A stretch of DNA of 64,000 nt from Actinomadura graeca (GCF_019175365.1 NZ_CP059572.1:6014001-6078000), one strand, 5' to 3'. Counted from the first letter of the stretch, positions 34,894-44,586 are shown. Program-made: numbers and translations. Notes: a model not told the origin generated them from the sequence alone.

Positions 34894-34932
34894 CCGCCGT
34901 GGCCGGTCCGGTAGGTCCGGTGGCCACGGCGG
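34894..34932. terminator. Shared hairpin between convergent genes
   Basis: CCGCCGTGGCC and GGCCACGGCGG form an 11-bp stem around a 17-nt loop, between the stop at 34876 (+) and the stop at 34940 (-). Likely bidirectional. Confidence 0.55.
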
Positions 34933-34939
34933 TCGGTGT

Positions 34940-35521
34940 TCACTCGGCTTCCGGGTCGTCGGCGAGGATGCCGTAGAGGCGGCGGCGGGCGTCGTTGACG
35001 ACGTCCAGCGCGCGCGCCTTCTGGGCTTCGCTGCCGACGGCCATCACCTGCTGGAGTGCTCCGAGGAGCTGGCCGATGGCCTCGCGGCCGCGCATGACGT
35101 TCTCGCCGGCGGCCTCGGTGACCTCGTCCCAGGGGGTGGAGGTCTGCGCCGACGCCTCCTCACGGCCCGCGTCGGTGAGGGAGAACAGCCGCTTGCCGCT
35201 CTGCTCCTCGCTGCTGACCAGGCCCTCGTCCTCCAGCATCTGGAGGGTCGGGTAGACCGAGCCGGGGCTCGGGCGCCAGACGCCGCCGGTGCGGTTGTCG
35301 AGCTCCTGGATCATCTCGTAGCCGTGCATCGCCCGCTCGGCGAGCAGGGCGAGCAGCGCCGCCCGGACGTTGCCCCGCCGGGTGCGGCGGCCACGGCCGC
35401 CCCTCCCGCGGTGACCGGGACCGGGACCGAAGCCCCCGCCCCAGGGGCCGAACGGATCGCCTCGGCGTCCGCGCTCCTCGGAGTCCCGGAACCCTCCGCG
35501 CCTTCTCGTGTGCTCACGCAT
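34940..35521 (-). CDS. PadR-family regulator
   Basis: The ATG at 35521 has AAGGAG 5 nt upstream and is preferred to the ATG at 35536; 193 residues. A Gly/Arg-rich N-terminus (about 10-50) precedes the PadR winged helix (ALLALLAERAMHGYEMIQEL, SPGSVYPTLQMLEDEGLV) and a C-terminal dimerisation helix. PadR proteins usually repress their own gene and a transporter; a palindrome lies 40 bp upstream. Confidence 0.88.
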   Translation of the reverse strand: MREHTRRRGGFRDSEERGRRGDPFGPWGGGFGPGPGHRGRGGRGRRTRRGNVRAALLALLAERAMHGYEMIQELDNRTGGVWRPSPGSVYPTLQMLEDEGLVSSEEQSGKRLFSLTDAGREEASAQTSTPWDEVTEAAGENVMRGREAIGQLLGALQQVMAVGSEAQKARALDVVNDARRRLYGILADDPEAE

Positions 35522-35549
35522 CGCGTTCTCCTTCATGTCGTGATCGGTT

Positions 35550-35588
35550 GCGATGCATTAACGATATATCGAGATCGCTCGCGATGCA
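35550..35588. promoter_or_regulatory. Palindrome CGATATATCG flanked by GCGATGCA repeats
   Basis: CGATATATCG (35562-35571) sits between direct repeats of GCGATGCA at 35550 and 35581, immediately upstream of the PadR start. Probable autoregulatory operator. Confidence 0.5.
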
Positions 35589-35613
35589 ACAACGACGACG
35601 CAGGGACGGCATG

Positions 35614-35670
35614 AAAAAGCCCCCGAGCGGTGGTGTCCCCCTCGGCGAGGGGGTGTGCACCGCTCGGGGG
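35614..35670 (-). terminator. Intrinsic terminator of the Ser/Thr kinase gene
   Basis: Outer stem CCCCCGAGCGGTG/CACCGCTCGGGGG with an inner stem CCCCCTC/GAGGGGG. On the minus strand it is followed by a TTTTT run, 35 bp past the kinase stop. Confidence 0.8.
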
Positions 35671-35704
35671 CACGGATGAGGACGGGCGCCAGGGCGCCGA
35701 GGGG

Positions 35705-38068
35705 TCAGGGGCCGGTGACCGTCAGGTGGTCGAGAATGTCCGTGGTCGCGTTACGGCCGTCGGTCTCCTTGACCCGGATCCACAGGCCGAACTTCCCCGA
35801 CTTGTCCCTGAGCCCGACCTCGGTCACCGACGGCGTCCCGGACTTGCAGGCGGTGAACCGCGTGACCGTCCCGCTCAGCGCCTTGTCGGGGGAGGTGTAG
35901 TTCTCCGGTGCGGCCTTGGTGCACTGCGCGTGGGCGGCGGCGCCCTGCGGCGGCAACCGTCCGTCCTGGACGTCGGTGGTCAGGCCGATGAAGACGCCGG
36001 GGCCCGCCCCGTCGCCCAGGAACGCGGCCATGTTCGGCGTCGCGCGCAGCACCGGCCGCGGCTGCGTGTCGCTCAGCCGGACGGTGGACGGCGTCCAGGC
36101 CGGCTCGGGCTGCTTCGGCCACGCCTTGGGGACGGCCGCCTTGATCTTGCCGGAGGCGTCGGTGACCTGGACGAAGTCCTTCGGGATCTTCGAGCCCTTC
36201 TTCGCTTCGCCGCCCCCGCCCTTGTCGTCGCCGGAGAACAGGGTGCCGAGGGCCAGCCCGCCGACCAGCGCGAGCGTCAGCACGACCGCGGTGATGATCA
36301 GCGGCGTGGCGAACTTCTTGGGGGCGCCGCCGCGGCCTCCGCCCTGCGGCGTGGGCCCGCCGGGACCACCCGGGCCGCCCGACTTGCCTCCGCCGATGCC
36401 TTTGAGCTTGCCGAGCAGCCCGCCCTTGCCCCCGCCGCCCGGCTGCGGACCCTGGCCGTGCTGCTGCCCAGGGCCGGAAGGAGGCGGCTGGAAACCGGTC
36501 GGCGGCGGGGGGTACTGGCCCCCCTGACCTGGGCCCTGCCCAAGACCCGCCGGACCACCTGGCCCACCCGGACCACCTGGCCCACCCGGACCACCTTGAC
36601 CTGCGGGACCGCCGGGACCGCCGGGACCGCCGGCGCCTGCCGGGCCGCCTGGACCGGCCGGTCCGTGGGGGACCGGGGCGTTCTGTGGAGAACCGCCCTC
36701 GTGCGGGACCGGGAACGCGGCCGTCCTGCTGTCGGCGTCCGCGGGGCCCGCTCCGCCCTGCGGCCCCGGAGGGCCGGCATAGGGCTGCTGCTGGAGGGCC
36801 ACCGTGCGGTCGTCGTCGGGGTCGGCCGGCTGCTGGACGCTCCCGCCGAACGGCACGCCGCCGCCGGGCTGGTCCACGACCGTCGCGGGCTCCCCCCGGA
36901 CGGGCGGTCTCGGCGGCACACGCATCTCGGACGTGTGCACGTCGTCCTCGCTACCGGACTGGTCGAAACGACCGGGCCGGTCGAAGCCCCCCGGCTGGTC
37001 GAACTGGGTCGACGGAGCCCGGCCGCCGGGTTGCCCCTGCGCGGCCGCGGGTGTCCGTCCCTGGCCTGGCGGCTGGTCCCAGCCCTGGCCCGGCTGCTGA
37101 GCGTGTCCCGCCGGGCCGGGCGGCGCGGGAGCGGCTCCCCGCGCCTGCGCGGCCGAGCCGTCCTGGTAGAAGTCCTGGATCGTCGCGTCCGCCTCGATGA
37201 CGGGCGCCTGTGCCCGCGGCCGCCCCTGCGGACGGCCCGCGGGCCCGCGCGAGGGCGGGGCGGTCCCCGGCATCGACGTCGGCCGCAGCGTCGACAGCGC
37301 TTCCGCGAACGCCTCCGCGGTCGGCCACCGCTTCTCCCGCTCGACCTCCAGCGCGCGCAGGATGACCTGGTCGGCCGCGGGCGGCAGTCCTTCGCGCAGC
37401 TCGCTCGGCGGGGACTTCACCGGCGCCGGGCCCGGGGCCCTCCCGGTGAGCATGTGGTAGGTCAGCGCGCCCAGCCCGTACACGTCCGCGCGGACGTCGA
37501 GGCCGCCGCCGAACCGCGCCTGCTCCGGCGACATGTAGCCCGGCGTGCCGACCGGCAGCGTGAAGGCGCCGGACGCGTGCGCGAGGGCCTTGGCCAGGCC
37601 GAGGTCGGCGATGAGCAGCTTCTCGCCGCCGTCCGCCGTCGACTGGAACAGCACGTTGGACGGCTTGAGGTCGCGGTGGATGACGCCCAGCGTATTGATC
37701 ACCTCGACGCCGTAGGCGATCTCCTCGGCGAGGGCAAGGGCCTCGTTGACCGGAAGTGGCCGTTCGCGCATGCGATCCGCGAGTGTCCCGCGGTCGGCGT
37801 AGGACATGACGAAATAGGGACGCCCATCGGGCAGGTCACCGATGTCGTGGACCCGCACCAGCCGCTCAGAGTCGGCGCGGCGCAGGATCCGGGCCTCCTC
37901 CAGGAAACGATTCCGCACGTCCAGGTCGTCGATGAGGCTTCCGGACAGCACTTTTATGGCGACCTGCGACTCAAGTGCGTCGTCGTGCCCGAGCCACACA
38001 GACGCGAACGCCCCGGAACCCAGGACGCGATCGATTCGGTAACGGCCGACTGATGGTGGGAAGGACAC
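35705..38068 (-). CDS. Membrane-anchored Ser/Thr protein kinase with collagen-like linker
   Basis: The start is uncertain: GTG 38068 (787 residues) leaves room for the divergent sigma gene, while frames to 38131 would overlap it. Kinase domain: LGSGAFASVWLG, VAIKVL (Lys), HRDLKPSNVL and DLGLAKA replacing DFG. Then about 300 residues rich in Pro/Gly/Gln, including a GPGGPGGPA-type collagen-like run, one TM helix (PLIITAVVLTLALVGGLALG) and a roughly 175-residue outer domain with two Cys. No PASTA repeats. It probably senses an envelope signal. Confidence 0.88.
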   Translation of the reverse strand: MSFPPSVGRYRIDRVLGSGAFASVWLGHDDALESQVAIKVLSGSLIDDLDVRNRFLEEARILRRADSERLVRVHDIGDLPDGRPYFVMSYADRGTLADRMRERPLPVNEALALAEEIAYGVEVINTLGVIHRDLKPSNVLFQSTADGGEKLLIADLGLAKALAHASGAFTLPVGTPGYMSPEQARFGGGLDVRADVYGLGALTYHMLTGRAPGPAPVKSPPSELREGLPPAADQVILRALEVEREKRWPTAEAFAEALSTLRPTSMPGTAPPSRGPAGRPQGRPRAQAPVIEADATIQDFYQDGSAAQARGAAPAPPGPAGHAQQPGQGWDQPPGQGRTPAAAQGQPGGRAPSTQFDQPGGFDRPGRFDQSGSEDDVHTSEMRVPPRPPVRGEPATVVDQPGGGVPFGGSVQQPADPDDDRTVALQQQPYAGPPGPQGGAGPADADSRTAAFPVPHEGGSPQNAPVPHGPAGPGGPAGAGGPGGPGGPAGQGGPGGPGGPGGPGGPAGLGQGPGQGGQYPPPPTGFQPPPSGPGQQHGQGPQPGGGGKGGLLGKLKGIGGGKSGGPGGPGGPTPQGGGRGGAPKKFATPLIITAVVLTLALVGGLALGTLFSGDDKGGGGEAKKGSKIPKDFVQVTDASGKIKAAVPKAWPKQPEPAWTPSTVRLSDTQPRPVLRATPNMAAFLGDGAGPGVFIGLTTDVQDGRLPPQGAAAHAQCTKAAPENYTSPDKALSGTVTRFTACKSGTPSVTEVGLRDKSGKFGLWIRVKETDGRNATTDILDHLTVTGP

Positions 38069-38124
38069 TCCCGTATCATGCCCAACAAACGGGGTGAGTG
38101 TGCGAACGAGCATTGAGGCGCCGC

Positions 38125-38676
38125 ATGGCATTCGATGAAAGGACCGAGGAGCTGGCGGTCAAGGCCGCCCAGGGCGATCAGACCGCCCTCAACGAGCTCC
38201 TCCGCAAGATCGAACCGGACGTGCTGCGGCACAGCTCCCGGTTCCTGCCCTGCCGGCAGGACGCCGAGGAGGCGTGCCAGGACGCGCTCCTCCAGGTCGC
38301 GCGGAACATCCACCGCTTCGAAGGCCGGTCGCGGTTCAGCACGTGGCTGCACGTCGTCGTCGCCAACTCCGCGCGCTCGACCTACCGTTCGCTGAAGCGC
38401 CGGTCCGTCGAACAGGCCGGCGAGCTTCCGCAGCAGCGTCCCGACCCGCGCCGCACCAGCGTCATCGCCGGCTCGCGCGTCGACATCCTGGACGCCATGG
38501 AGGACCTGGAGGCCCGCAAGCCGGACCTCATCCAGGCCCTCGTCCTGCGCGACGTCTCCCAGCTGGAGTACGCCGAGATCGCAGAGCAGCTCAAGCTCCC
38601 CCTCGGCACGGTGAAGTCCCGCATCCACGAGGCGCGCAAGCAGGTCCGCCAGACCCTGGGCGACTCCTACACCTGA
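38125..38676 (+). CDS. ECF-type RNA polymerase sigma factor
   Basis: ATG 38125 with GAGG upstream gives 183 residues. Region 2: DAEEACQDALLQVARNIHRF with FSTWLHVVVANSARS; region 4: LEYAEIAEQLKLPLGTVKSR. No anti-sigma gene lies beside it. It starts 56 bp from the divergent Ser/Thr kinase, so kinase and sigma factor may form a signalling pair, as known for kinase-linked ECF groups. Confidence 0.88.
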   Translation: MAFDERTEELAVKAAQGDQTALNELLRKIEPDVLRHSSRFLPCRQDAEEACQDALLQVARNIHRFEGRSRFSTWLHVVVANSARSTYRSLKRRSVEQAGELPQQRPDPRRTSVIAGSRVDILDAMEDLEARKPDLIQALVLRDVSQLEYAEIAEQLKLPLGTVKSRIHEARKQVRQTLGDSYT

Positions 38677-38863
38677 TCCGGTCCCGTCCCCCCTTCCTCC
38701 GATCCGCACCCCCCTTTCCTCCGTCCGCCGCCCGGCCCGCCGCCGCGCCCCGTCCATGCGGGGTAGATCATCCGGTGGCGGGCGGTCAGAGGTCGGTCAT
38801 CGCTCGGCAACCATGCTCCAAGAGGCCGTCCCGGGCACGCGCGCGTCCGCCACGATGCCGTGC

Positions 38864-40006
38864 ATGTCTCCAGGCCAGCTCGGTGCCCGTCCCGACCGTC
38901 CCATCTTCGTCCTCGGCTGCCCCCGATCCGGGATGGCCCTGCTGCGGCTGATGCTGGACGCGCACCACCGCATCGCGATGCCCGCCGACACCAGGTTCCT
39001 CCTGCCCGCCTACACGGCCAGGTGCGAGTTCGGTGACCTGCGCGTCAGGGAGAACAGACATGCGCTGGCGGAGTGGATCATCGGGCGGCGGGAGACCCGG
39101 TTCCGGACGCTCGGCCTCGACCCCGCCGAGGTCATCGAGGAGATCGTCGCCGGGCCGCCGACCCTCGGGTCGGCGCTCGCCCTCGTCTTCCGTGCCCACG
39201 CGCGCCGGCACGGCAAGCCGCGCTGGGGGGACGCGCGGCCGAGCTACTCGCGGCATGTCGGGCCGCTGCTGCGGATGTTCCCCGACGCGCAGTTCGTCCA
39301 CCTCATCCGCGACGGGCGGGACTGCGTCGCGTCCCTGGAGGAGGCGCCCTGGTACCGGCAGGACGTCCACCACGCGATCGCGGCGTGGCGCGAGGCCATC
39401 GACACCGGGCGGCGGCTCGCGGCGCGTCTGGACTACGACGCCTACTACGAGATCCAGTACGAGCGGCTCGTCGCAGACCCGGCCGATGAACTGATCCGCC
39501 TCTGCGGGTTCCTCGGCGAGGAGTTCGACCCGGCGATGACGCGGCCCGAGGATCTCGCCGGGCAGACCGTCCCGGACCGGGCGGACGACCACCGACGGGT
39601 TTTGGACGACCGCGTACGGCCCGCAGGAGACCACGCACGGCCCGCAGGAGACCACGCACGGCCCGCAGGAGACCACGCACGGACGGCGGGAGACCACGCA
39701 CGGACGGCGGACGGCCCCATCACGTCCAGCCGTGTAGGCGCGTGGGCGCAGCGCCTCGACCCTTGGGAGATCAGCCTCGCCGAGGCCGCGTTCGGCGGGC
39801 GGCTGGCCGAATACGGCTACGAGCCGAGCGGCCTGCCCCGCCCGCCCGCGGCGCAGCTCGCCCGCTTCGGCAGGACGAGCGCCCACCGCCGTGTGGCTCA
39901 GCGCAAGGCCGACCTGCGCGAACGCTGGCAGCGCCACCACGAACCGGGACCGGTCGAATCGCTTCTGATCCTCGAAACATCCGTCCCGGAGCCCTCCGCC
40001 TCCTGA
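38864..40006 (+). CDS. Sulfotransferase-family protein with internal 7-residue repeats
   Basis: Start uncertain among ATGs at 38813, 38855 and 38864; 380 residues from 38864. PAPS-binding loop: FVLGCPRSGMALLRLMLDAH; 3'-phosphate motif: FVHLIRDGRDCVASL; catalytic-helix region RWGDARPSYSRHV. About two-thirds through, RPAGDHA/RTAGDHA repeats are inserted before the last helices. It should transfer sulfate from PAPS to an unknown acceptor. Confidence 0.78.
   Translation: MSPGQLGARPDRPIFVLGCPRSGMALLRLMLDAHHRIAMPADTRFLLPAYTARCEFGDLRVRENRHALAEWIIGRRETRFRTLGLDPAEVIEEIVAGPPTLGSALALVFRAHARRHGKPRWGDARPSYSRHVGPLLRMFPDAQFVHLIRDGRDCVASLEEAPWYRQDVHHAIAAWREAIDTGRRLAARLDYDAYYEIQYERLVADPADELIRLCGFLGEEFDPAMTRPEDLAGQTVPDRADDHRRVLDDRVRPAGDHARPAGDHARPAGDHARTAGDHARTADGPITSSRVGAWAQRLDPWEISLAEAAFGGRLAEYGYEPSGLPRPPAAQLARFGRTSAHRRVAQRKADLRERWQRHHEPGPVESLLILETSVPEPSAS
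39618..39715 (+). repeat. 21-bp minisatellite inside the sulfotransferase gene
   Basis: Three perfect copies of a 21-bp unit (begins GGCCCGCAGGAGACC), one diverged copy and a partial fifth. The unit is a multiple of 3, so copy number can change without frameshift. Confidence 0.9.
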
Positions 40007-40090
40007 GGGGCGCGCCGGAGCGGGTCAGCCGAGGGGGCTGTTGGGCGAGAGAGAGGGTCGCTAGGCGAGGGGCTGTGATTCGGGGAGCTG

Positions 40091-41632
40091 CTAGTCGAGG
40101 GCGCTCAGCTGGTCGGCGAACCAGCGTTGCGGGGGGAGCGCGGTCGCTGCGGCGGCCAGGCGCGCGCAGCGTTCCGCGCGCTGCGCGCGGGGCATGAGGA
40201 GGGCCCGGTGCAACGCCTCCGACGTCTGTGACACGTCGTAGGGATTGACCATGAGGGCGTCGTCGGACAGCTCGGCCGCGGCCCCCGCCTCGCGGGAGAG
40301 CACGAGCACGCATCCGCGCTCCGCCAGGACGGGACCCTCCTTGGCGACCAGGTTCATGCCGTCCCGGATCGGGTTGACCAGCAGCACGTCGGCGAGCCGG
40401 TACGCGGCGAGGGAACGCGGATAGTCGTCGTTGACCTGGAGGACCAGCGGATCCCAGGTCGGCGTGCCGAACTCGTCGGCGATCTGTTTCGCCGTCCGCT
40501 GCACCGCCGCCGTGTACTCGCGGTACTCGGGCAGGTCGTAACGCGACGGGTAGGCGAACGCCAGGTGCACGACGCGTCCGCGCCACTCGGGGTGGTTGGC
40601 GAGCAGCTCCCGGTATGCGGCCAGGCCCCGCACGATGTTCTTCGACAGTTCCGTACGGTCGACGCGCACGATGAGCTGCCGGTCGCCCACCTGCTCGCGC
40701 AGCGCGCGCGCCCGCTCGGCGACATCCTGTTCGGCGGCGCGCCGGCGCAGCGCCCACGCGTCGACGCCGAGGCCGTGGACGCCGATGCGCGTCACGTGCC
40801 CGGCGAGGGCGACCGTCCGCGCCGTCCGGTCGACGCGCGCGCCCGGCAGGAACCGCGCGCAGCAGTCGAGGAACGCCTCCGCCCACCGGTCGGTGAGGAA
40901 TCCGGCGTGGTCGGCGCCGAGGACGCCGTGCAGGATCCGCTCGCCGATGTCGTCCGGGAGGAGGCCGTAGTACTCCGGCGGCGCCCACGGCGTGTGCGAG
41001 AAATGCGCGATCCTCAGGTCCGGGCGGCGGTCGCGGAGCATACGCGGCGTGAGCGACAGGTGGTAGTCCTGGATCGCCGCCTTCGCGCCGGGCGCGGCGT
41101 CGCGGGCCAGGGCGTCCGCGAAGGCCGCGTTGTACGCCTCGTACGACTGCCAGTCCCGGCGCGCGCGTCCATCGAAATGAGGGCTGCGCGGGGTGTCGTA
41201 CAGCAGGTGGTGCACGAACCACAGCGTCGAGTTGGCGACGGCGTTGTACGCGCGGTGGAAGGTGGCGGCCGGAATGTCCAGCATCCGGACGGCCGCGCCG
41301 CCGGTGTCGTGGCCCGCCCGGTCGAGCCGCCCGTCCGGGGCCTGGCGCGCCGCGGCGCGGTCGGCCTCGCCGAGGGCCGCGCACACCCACAGCACCTCGG
41401 GCGGCACCGACGTCTCCGGCGAGGGGCCCGCCGCGTGGGCCCCGCCGGGAGGACGCGACGCCGCGCCGGGCCGTTCGGCGAAGCGCGGCGGCCCCGGATC
41501 CCGGAGCGCGCCCGTGACACCGGCGAGACCCGACACCAGCCCGCCGCCCCCGCGCCGCATGGTCAGCGACCCGTTCTCCGAGAGCGAGAACGACACCGGG
41601 CCCCGGTTCGACGCCACCAGCACTTGGCTCAT
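40091..41632 (-). CDS. otsA: Trehalose-6-phosphate synthase (GT20)
   Basis: 513 residues from ATG 41632, with [17 protein letters not shown], the family SNRGP start, and GGGGLVSGL. Later landmarks: [28 protein letters not shown] and [14 protein letters not shown]. It makes trehalose-6-phosphate from a nucleotide-glucose and glucose-6-phosphate, feeding OtsB at 33088. A Pro/Ala-rich insertion near residues 45-75 makes it slightly longer than usual. Divergent from the CDF gene. Confidence 0.92.
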   Translation of the reverse strand: MSQVLVASNRGPVSFSLSENGSLTMRRGGGGLVSGLAGVTGALRDPGPPRFAERPGAASRPPGGAHAAGPSPETSVPPEVLWVCAALGEADRAAARQAPDGRLDRAGHDTGGAAVRMLDIPAATFHRAYNAVANSTLWFVHHLLYDTPRSPHFDGRARRDWQSYEAYNAAFADALARDAAPGAKAAIQDYHLSLTPRMLRDRRPDLRIAHFSHTPWAPPEYYGLLPDDIGERILHGVLGADHAGFLTDRWAEAFLDCCARFLPGARVDRTARTVALAGHVTRIGVHGLGVDAWALRRRAAEQDVAERARALREQVGDRQLIVRVDRTELSKNIVRGLAAYRELLANHPEWRGRVVHLAFAYPSRYDLPEYREYTAAVQRTAKQIADEFGTPTWDPLVLQVNDDYPRSLAAYRLADVLLVNPIRDGMNLVAKEGPVLAERGCVLVLSREAGAAAELSDDALMVNPYDVSQTSEALHRALLMPRAQRAERCARLAAAATALPPQRWFADQLSALD

Positions 41633-41753
41633 ACCGGCAGGGTCTCAGCTGGGGCCGGACGGCTTCAAAGTGGCCCGCGGGATAGGACGACCGTAAACGG
41701 GGACGTCCCCGATCTACCGGATTAGGGTGATCCGCCCTGGGTAACCGATCGGG

Positions 41754-42776
41754 ATGAGCAGGTCCGAGACGCGCAAGACCGTCCTTGTCGCCGGTGCGGC
41801 GAACCTCATCCTCGCGGTCACGAAACTGGTCGCCGGGGTGCTCGCCGGGTCGAGCGCGATGCTCGCCGAGAGCGCCCACTCCGTGGCCGACACCCTCAAC
41901 CAGGGCTTTCTGTTCGCGTCCCTGCAGCGCAGCGCCCGCCCTCCCGACCGGCGCCACCCGTTCGGATACGGCAACGAGCGCTATTTCTGGTCACTGCTCG
42001 CCGCGTTCGGGATCTTCGTCGCGGGCGCCGGGTTCTCCATCTTCGAGGGCATCCTCACGATGACCGGCCATGGCGGCGAGGGGACAAAGGTGTGGCTGGC
42101 CTACGCCGTCCTGGCCCTCGCCGCCGTGCTGGAGGGCGCGTCCTGGGTGCGGGCATACACGCAGGCGCGCCGCGAGACCCGCGACAACGGCCGCGACCTC
42201 GTCGAGCACGTCCGCCGGACGCCCGACGTCACGTTCAAGGCCGCGCTGTTCGAGGACTCCGCGGCCATGATCGGCCTCGCGTTCGCCGCGGCCGGGCTCA
42301 CCCTCCGGGAGATCACCGGGTCCGCGTTCTGGGACGGGCTCGCCTCCGTCCTCATCGGGCTGCTGCTCGTCGTCGTCGCGTTCGTCCTCGGCCGCGACAG
42401 CATGGGCCTGCTCATCGGCCGGGCCGCCGACCCCGCCGACCTGCGCGTGATCCGCGCCGAGATCGTCGGCGCGCCCGGCGTCACCGGTGTGGACGAGCTC
42501 CTCACCATGCACTTCGGCCCCGAGGAGCTGCTCGTCGCCGCCAAGGTCCACTTCTCGGACGACATCAGCGCCGACGAGGCCGAGGACGTCGCGGGCGCGA
42601 TCGACCGGCGGCTCCGCGAGCGGGTCCCGATCGTCCGCCACGTCTTCCTCGACCCCACCCAGAGCCCGTCCGAGGACCGCGCCCGGGACGCGGGCCCCCC
42701 GGGCGACCCCGCGGGCGTGGCCGCCGAACCCCAGGGTGACGGAGGAGCCGGCGTGATCAAGGACGCACCAGGGTAA
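41754..42776 (+). CDS. Cation diffusion facilitator (CDF) transporter
   Basis: 340 residues from ATG 41754; only a weak GGG precedes it. TM helices with AESAHSVADTLNQ (metal-site His/Asp in TM2) and ALFEDSAAMIGLAF (TM5, here Asp with Glu), then a cytoplasmic ferredoxin-like domain (MHFGPEELLVAAKVHF). The HSVAD/EDSAA combination suggests export of Zn, Co, Mn or Fe. The last 40 residues are acidic and Pro-rich. Confidence 0.88.
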   Translation: MSRSETRKTVLVAGAANLILAVTKLVAGVLAGSSAMLAESAHSVADTLNQGFLFASLQRSARPPDRRHPFGYGNERYFWSLLAAFGIFVAGAGFSIFEGILTMTGHGGEGTKVWLAYAVLALAAVLEGASWVRAYTQARRETRDNGRDLVEHVRRTPDVTFKAALFEDSAAMIGLAFAAAGLTLREITGSAFWDGLASVLIGLLLVVVAFVLGRDSMGLLIGRAADPADLRVIRAEIVGAPGVTGVDELLTMHFGPEELLVAAKVHFSDDISADEAEDVAGAIDRRLRERVPIVRHVFLDPTQSPSEDRARDAGPPGDPAGVAAEPQGDGGAGVIKDAPG

Positions 42777-42888
42777 CGTCTGGATCGGGCCGCCCACCTG
42801 TCTGGCATCGGGTCGGATCATGTAAAGTTCGCATACGAGCCGATAGCGCTCAAGCGGGGGCACCGTCCTCGCCGACAACTGAATACCG

Positions 42889-43026
42889 CTCATCCAGAGG
42901 GGTGGAGGGACCGGCCCTGCGAAGCCCCGGCAACCACCCGGCTAGTGCGCGCTCGCGATCCTGCGAGGCCGGCCGGGAGATGGTGCCAACTCCGGCCTGC
43001 GACCAAGGTGGCGCAGGGAAGATGGG
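42889..43026 (+). promoter_or_regulatory. SAM-I (S-box) riboswitch controlling thrC
   Basis: P1 pairs CTCATC (42889-42894) with GATGGG (43021-43026). The conserved core is present: GGTGGAGGGACCGGCCC, then GAAGCCCCGGCAACC and GGTGCCAACTCC. It ends 19 nt before the thrC ATG, so it may mask the ribosome binding site rather than terminate transcription. S-adenosylmethionine excess would lower expression. Confidence 0.9.
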
Positions 43027-43044
43027 GAGAAAGGCCTCGCCCAC

Positions 43045-44289
43045 ATGGCACTCACGCCTGCCGTCGATCTCGGACCCGCTACCGCCCTCGTCTGCCGCGA
43101 ATGCGGCACCACACGCGATCTCGGCCCGCACTACGCGTGCGAGGAGTGTTTCGGCCCGCTGGAGATCGCCTACGACTTCGGCGGGATCACCCGCGCGGAC
43201 ATCGAGTCCGGGCCCCGCAACATCTGGCGCTACCGCGGGCTGCTGCCCGTCCCCGCCGGTGTCGTGGACACCCCGAACACCGAGCCCGGCCTCACCCGCC
43301 TCGTCCGCGCCGACAACCTCGCCGAGGCCCTGGGCCTCCAGAGCCTGTGGGTGAAGGACGACAGCGGCAACCCGACCCACTCCTTCAAGGACCGCGTCGT
43401 CGCCGTCGCGCTCGCCGCCGCCCGCGAGCTGGGCTTCAAGGTGCTGGCCTGCCCGTCCACCGGGAACCTCGCCAACGCCGTGGCCGCCGCCGCGTCCCGC
43501 GCCGGGATCCGCAGCGCGGTGTTCGTCCCGTCCGACCTGGAGTCCCAGAAGATCATCACGACGGCGGTCTACGGCGGGACGTTCGTCACGGTGGACGGCA
43601 ACTACGACGACGTCAACCGGCTCGCGTCCGAGATCGCGGGCGAGCAGGAGGACTGGGCGTTCGTCAACGTCAACGTCCGGCCCTACTACGCCGAGGGCTC
43701 CAAGACGCTCGGCTACGAGATCGCCGAGCAGCTCGGCTGGCGGCTGCCCGACCAGATCGTGGTCCCGGTCGCCTCCGGCTCCCAGCTCACGAAGATCGAC
43801 AAGGCGTTCGGCGAGCTGATCAAGCTGGGCCTGGTCGAGGACAGGCCGTACCGCGTGTTCGGCGCGCAGGCCACGGGCTGCGCCCCGGTGGCCGCGGCGT
43901 TCAAGGCCGGGCACGACGTCGTCCGCCCGGTCAAGCCGGACACGATCGCCAAGTCCCTCGCGATCGGCAACCCCGCCGACGGCCCCTACGTCCTGGACGT
44001 GGTGCGCCGCACCGGCGGTACGGTCGAGGACGTCACCGACGAGCAGGTCGTCGAGGGGATCCGGCTCCTCGCCCGCACCGAGGGGGTGTTCGGCGAGACC
44101 GCCGGCGGCGTCACGGTCGCGACCCTGCGCAAGCTGGTCGCCTCCGGGGCGCTCGACCCGTCCGCCGAGACCGTGATCATCAACTCCGGGGACGGGCTGA
44201 AGACCCTGGACGCGGTGGCGCCCGTCGTCGCCCCGTCCGCGAACATCGCCCCGTCCCTGGAGGCGTTCCGCGCCGCCGGCCTCGCCTGA
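43045..44289 (+). CDS. thrC: Threonine synthase
   Basis: 414 residues, the long PLP fold-type II form with an N-terminal zinc-like CRECG...CEECF segment. The PLP lysine lies in NPTHSFKDRVV and the phosphate loop in CPSTGNLANAV. It converts O-phosphohomoserine to threonine, competing with methionine synthesis for that branch metabolite. Control by a SAM riboswitch fits that branch point. The gene is followed 18 bp later by a CysO-like carrier. Confidence 0.92.
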   Translation: MALTPAVDLGPATALVCRECGTTRDLGPHYACEECFGPLEIAYDFGGITRADIESGPRNIWRYRGLLPVPAGVVDTPNTEPGLTRLVRADNLAEALGLQSLWVKDDSGNPTHSFKDRVVAVALAAARELGFKVLACPSTGNLANAVAAAASRAGIRSAVFVPSDLESQKIITTAVYGGTFVTVDGNYDDVNRLASEIAGEQEDWAFVNVNVRPYYAEGSKTLGYEIAEQLGWRLPDQIVVPVASGSQLTKIDKAFGELIKLGLVEDRPYRVFGAQATGCAPVAAAFKAGHDVVRPVKPDTIAKSLAIGNPADGPYVLDVVRRTGGTVEDVTDEQVVEGIRLLARTEGVFGETAGGVTVATLRKLVASGALDPSAETVIINSGDGLKTLDAVAPVVAPSANIAPSLEAFRAAGLA

Positions 44290-44307
44290 CAACGAAGGAG
44301 CAACCAC

Positions 44308-44586
44308 ATGAGCAGCGTGTCCGTCCGCATCCCGACCATCCTGCGGACCTACACCGGCGGCGAGGCGGAGGTGAAGGCCGAGGGCGCCACTCTCCGCGCG
44401 GTCGTCGCCGACCTGGAGTCCAGCTACACGGGCATCTCCGGCCGCATCCTCGACGACGCGGGCAAGATCCGCCGGTTCGTCAACGTCTACGTGGGGGACG
44501 AGGACGTCCGCTTCGTCGACGGCCTGGACACCGCCACCCCCGACGGCGCCCAGGTGTCGATCATCCCCGCCGTCGCGGGAGGCTGA
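44308..44586 (+). CDS. MoaD/ThiS-family sulfur carrier, CysO-like
   Basis: 92 residues, with AAGGAG upstream of ATG 44308. Ubiquitin-like beta-grasp protein (VSVRIPTILRTYTGGEAEV, VNVYVGDEDVRFVDGL) ending IIPAVAGG; the free C-terminal Gly-Gly is where a thiocarboxylate forms. In mycobacteria CysO delivers sulfur for cysteine synthesis with CysM and Mec, which are not seen here. It likely shares the SAM-controlled transcript of thrC. Confidence 0.85.
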   Translation: MSSVSVRIPTILRTYTGGEAEVKAEGATLRAVVADLESSYTGISGRILDDAGKIRRFVNVYVGDEDVRFVDGLDTATPDGAQVSIIPAVAGG

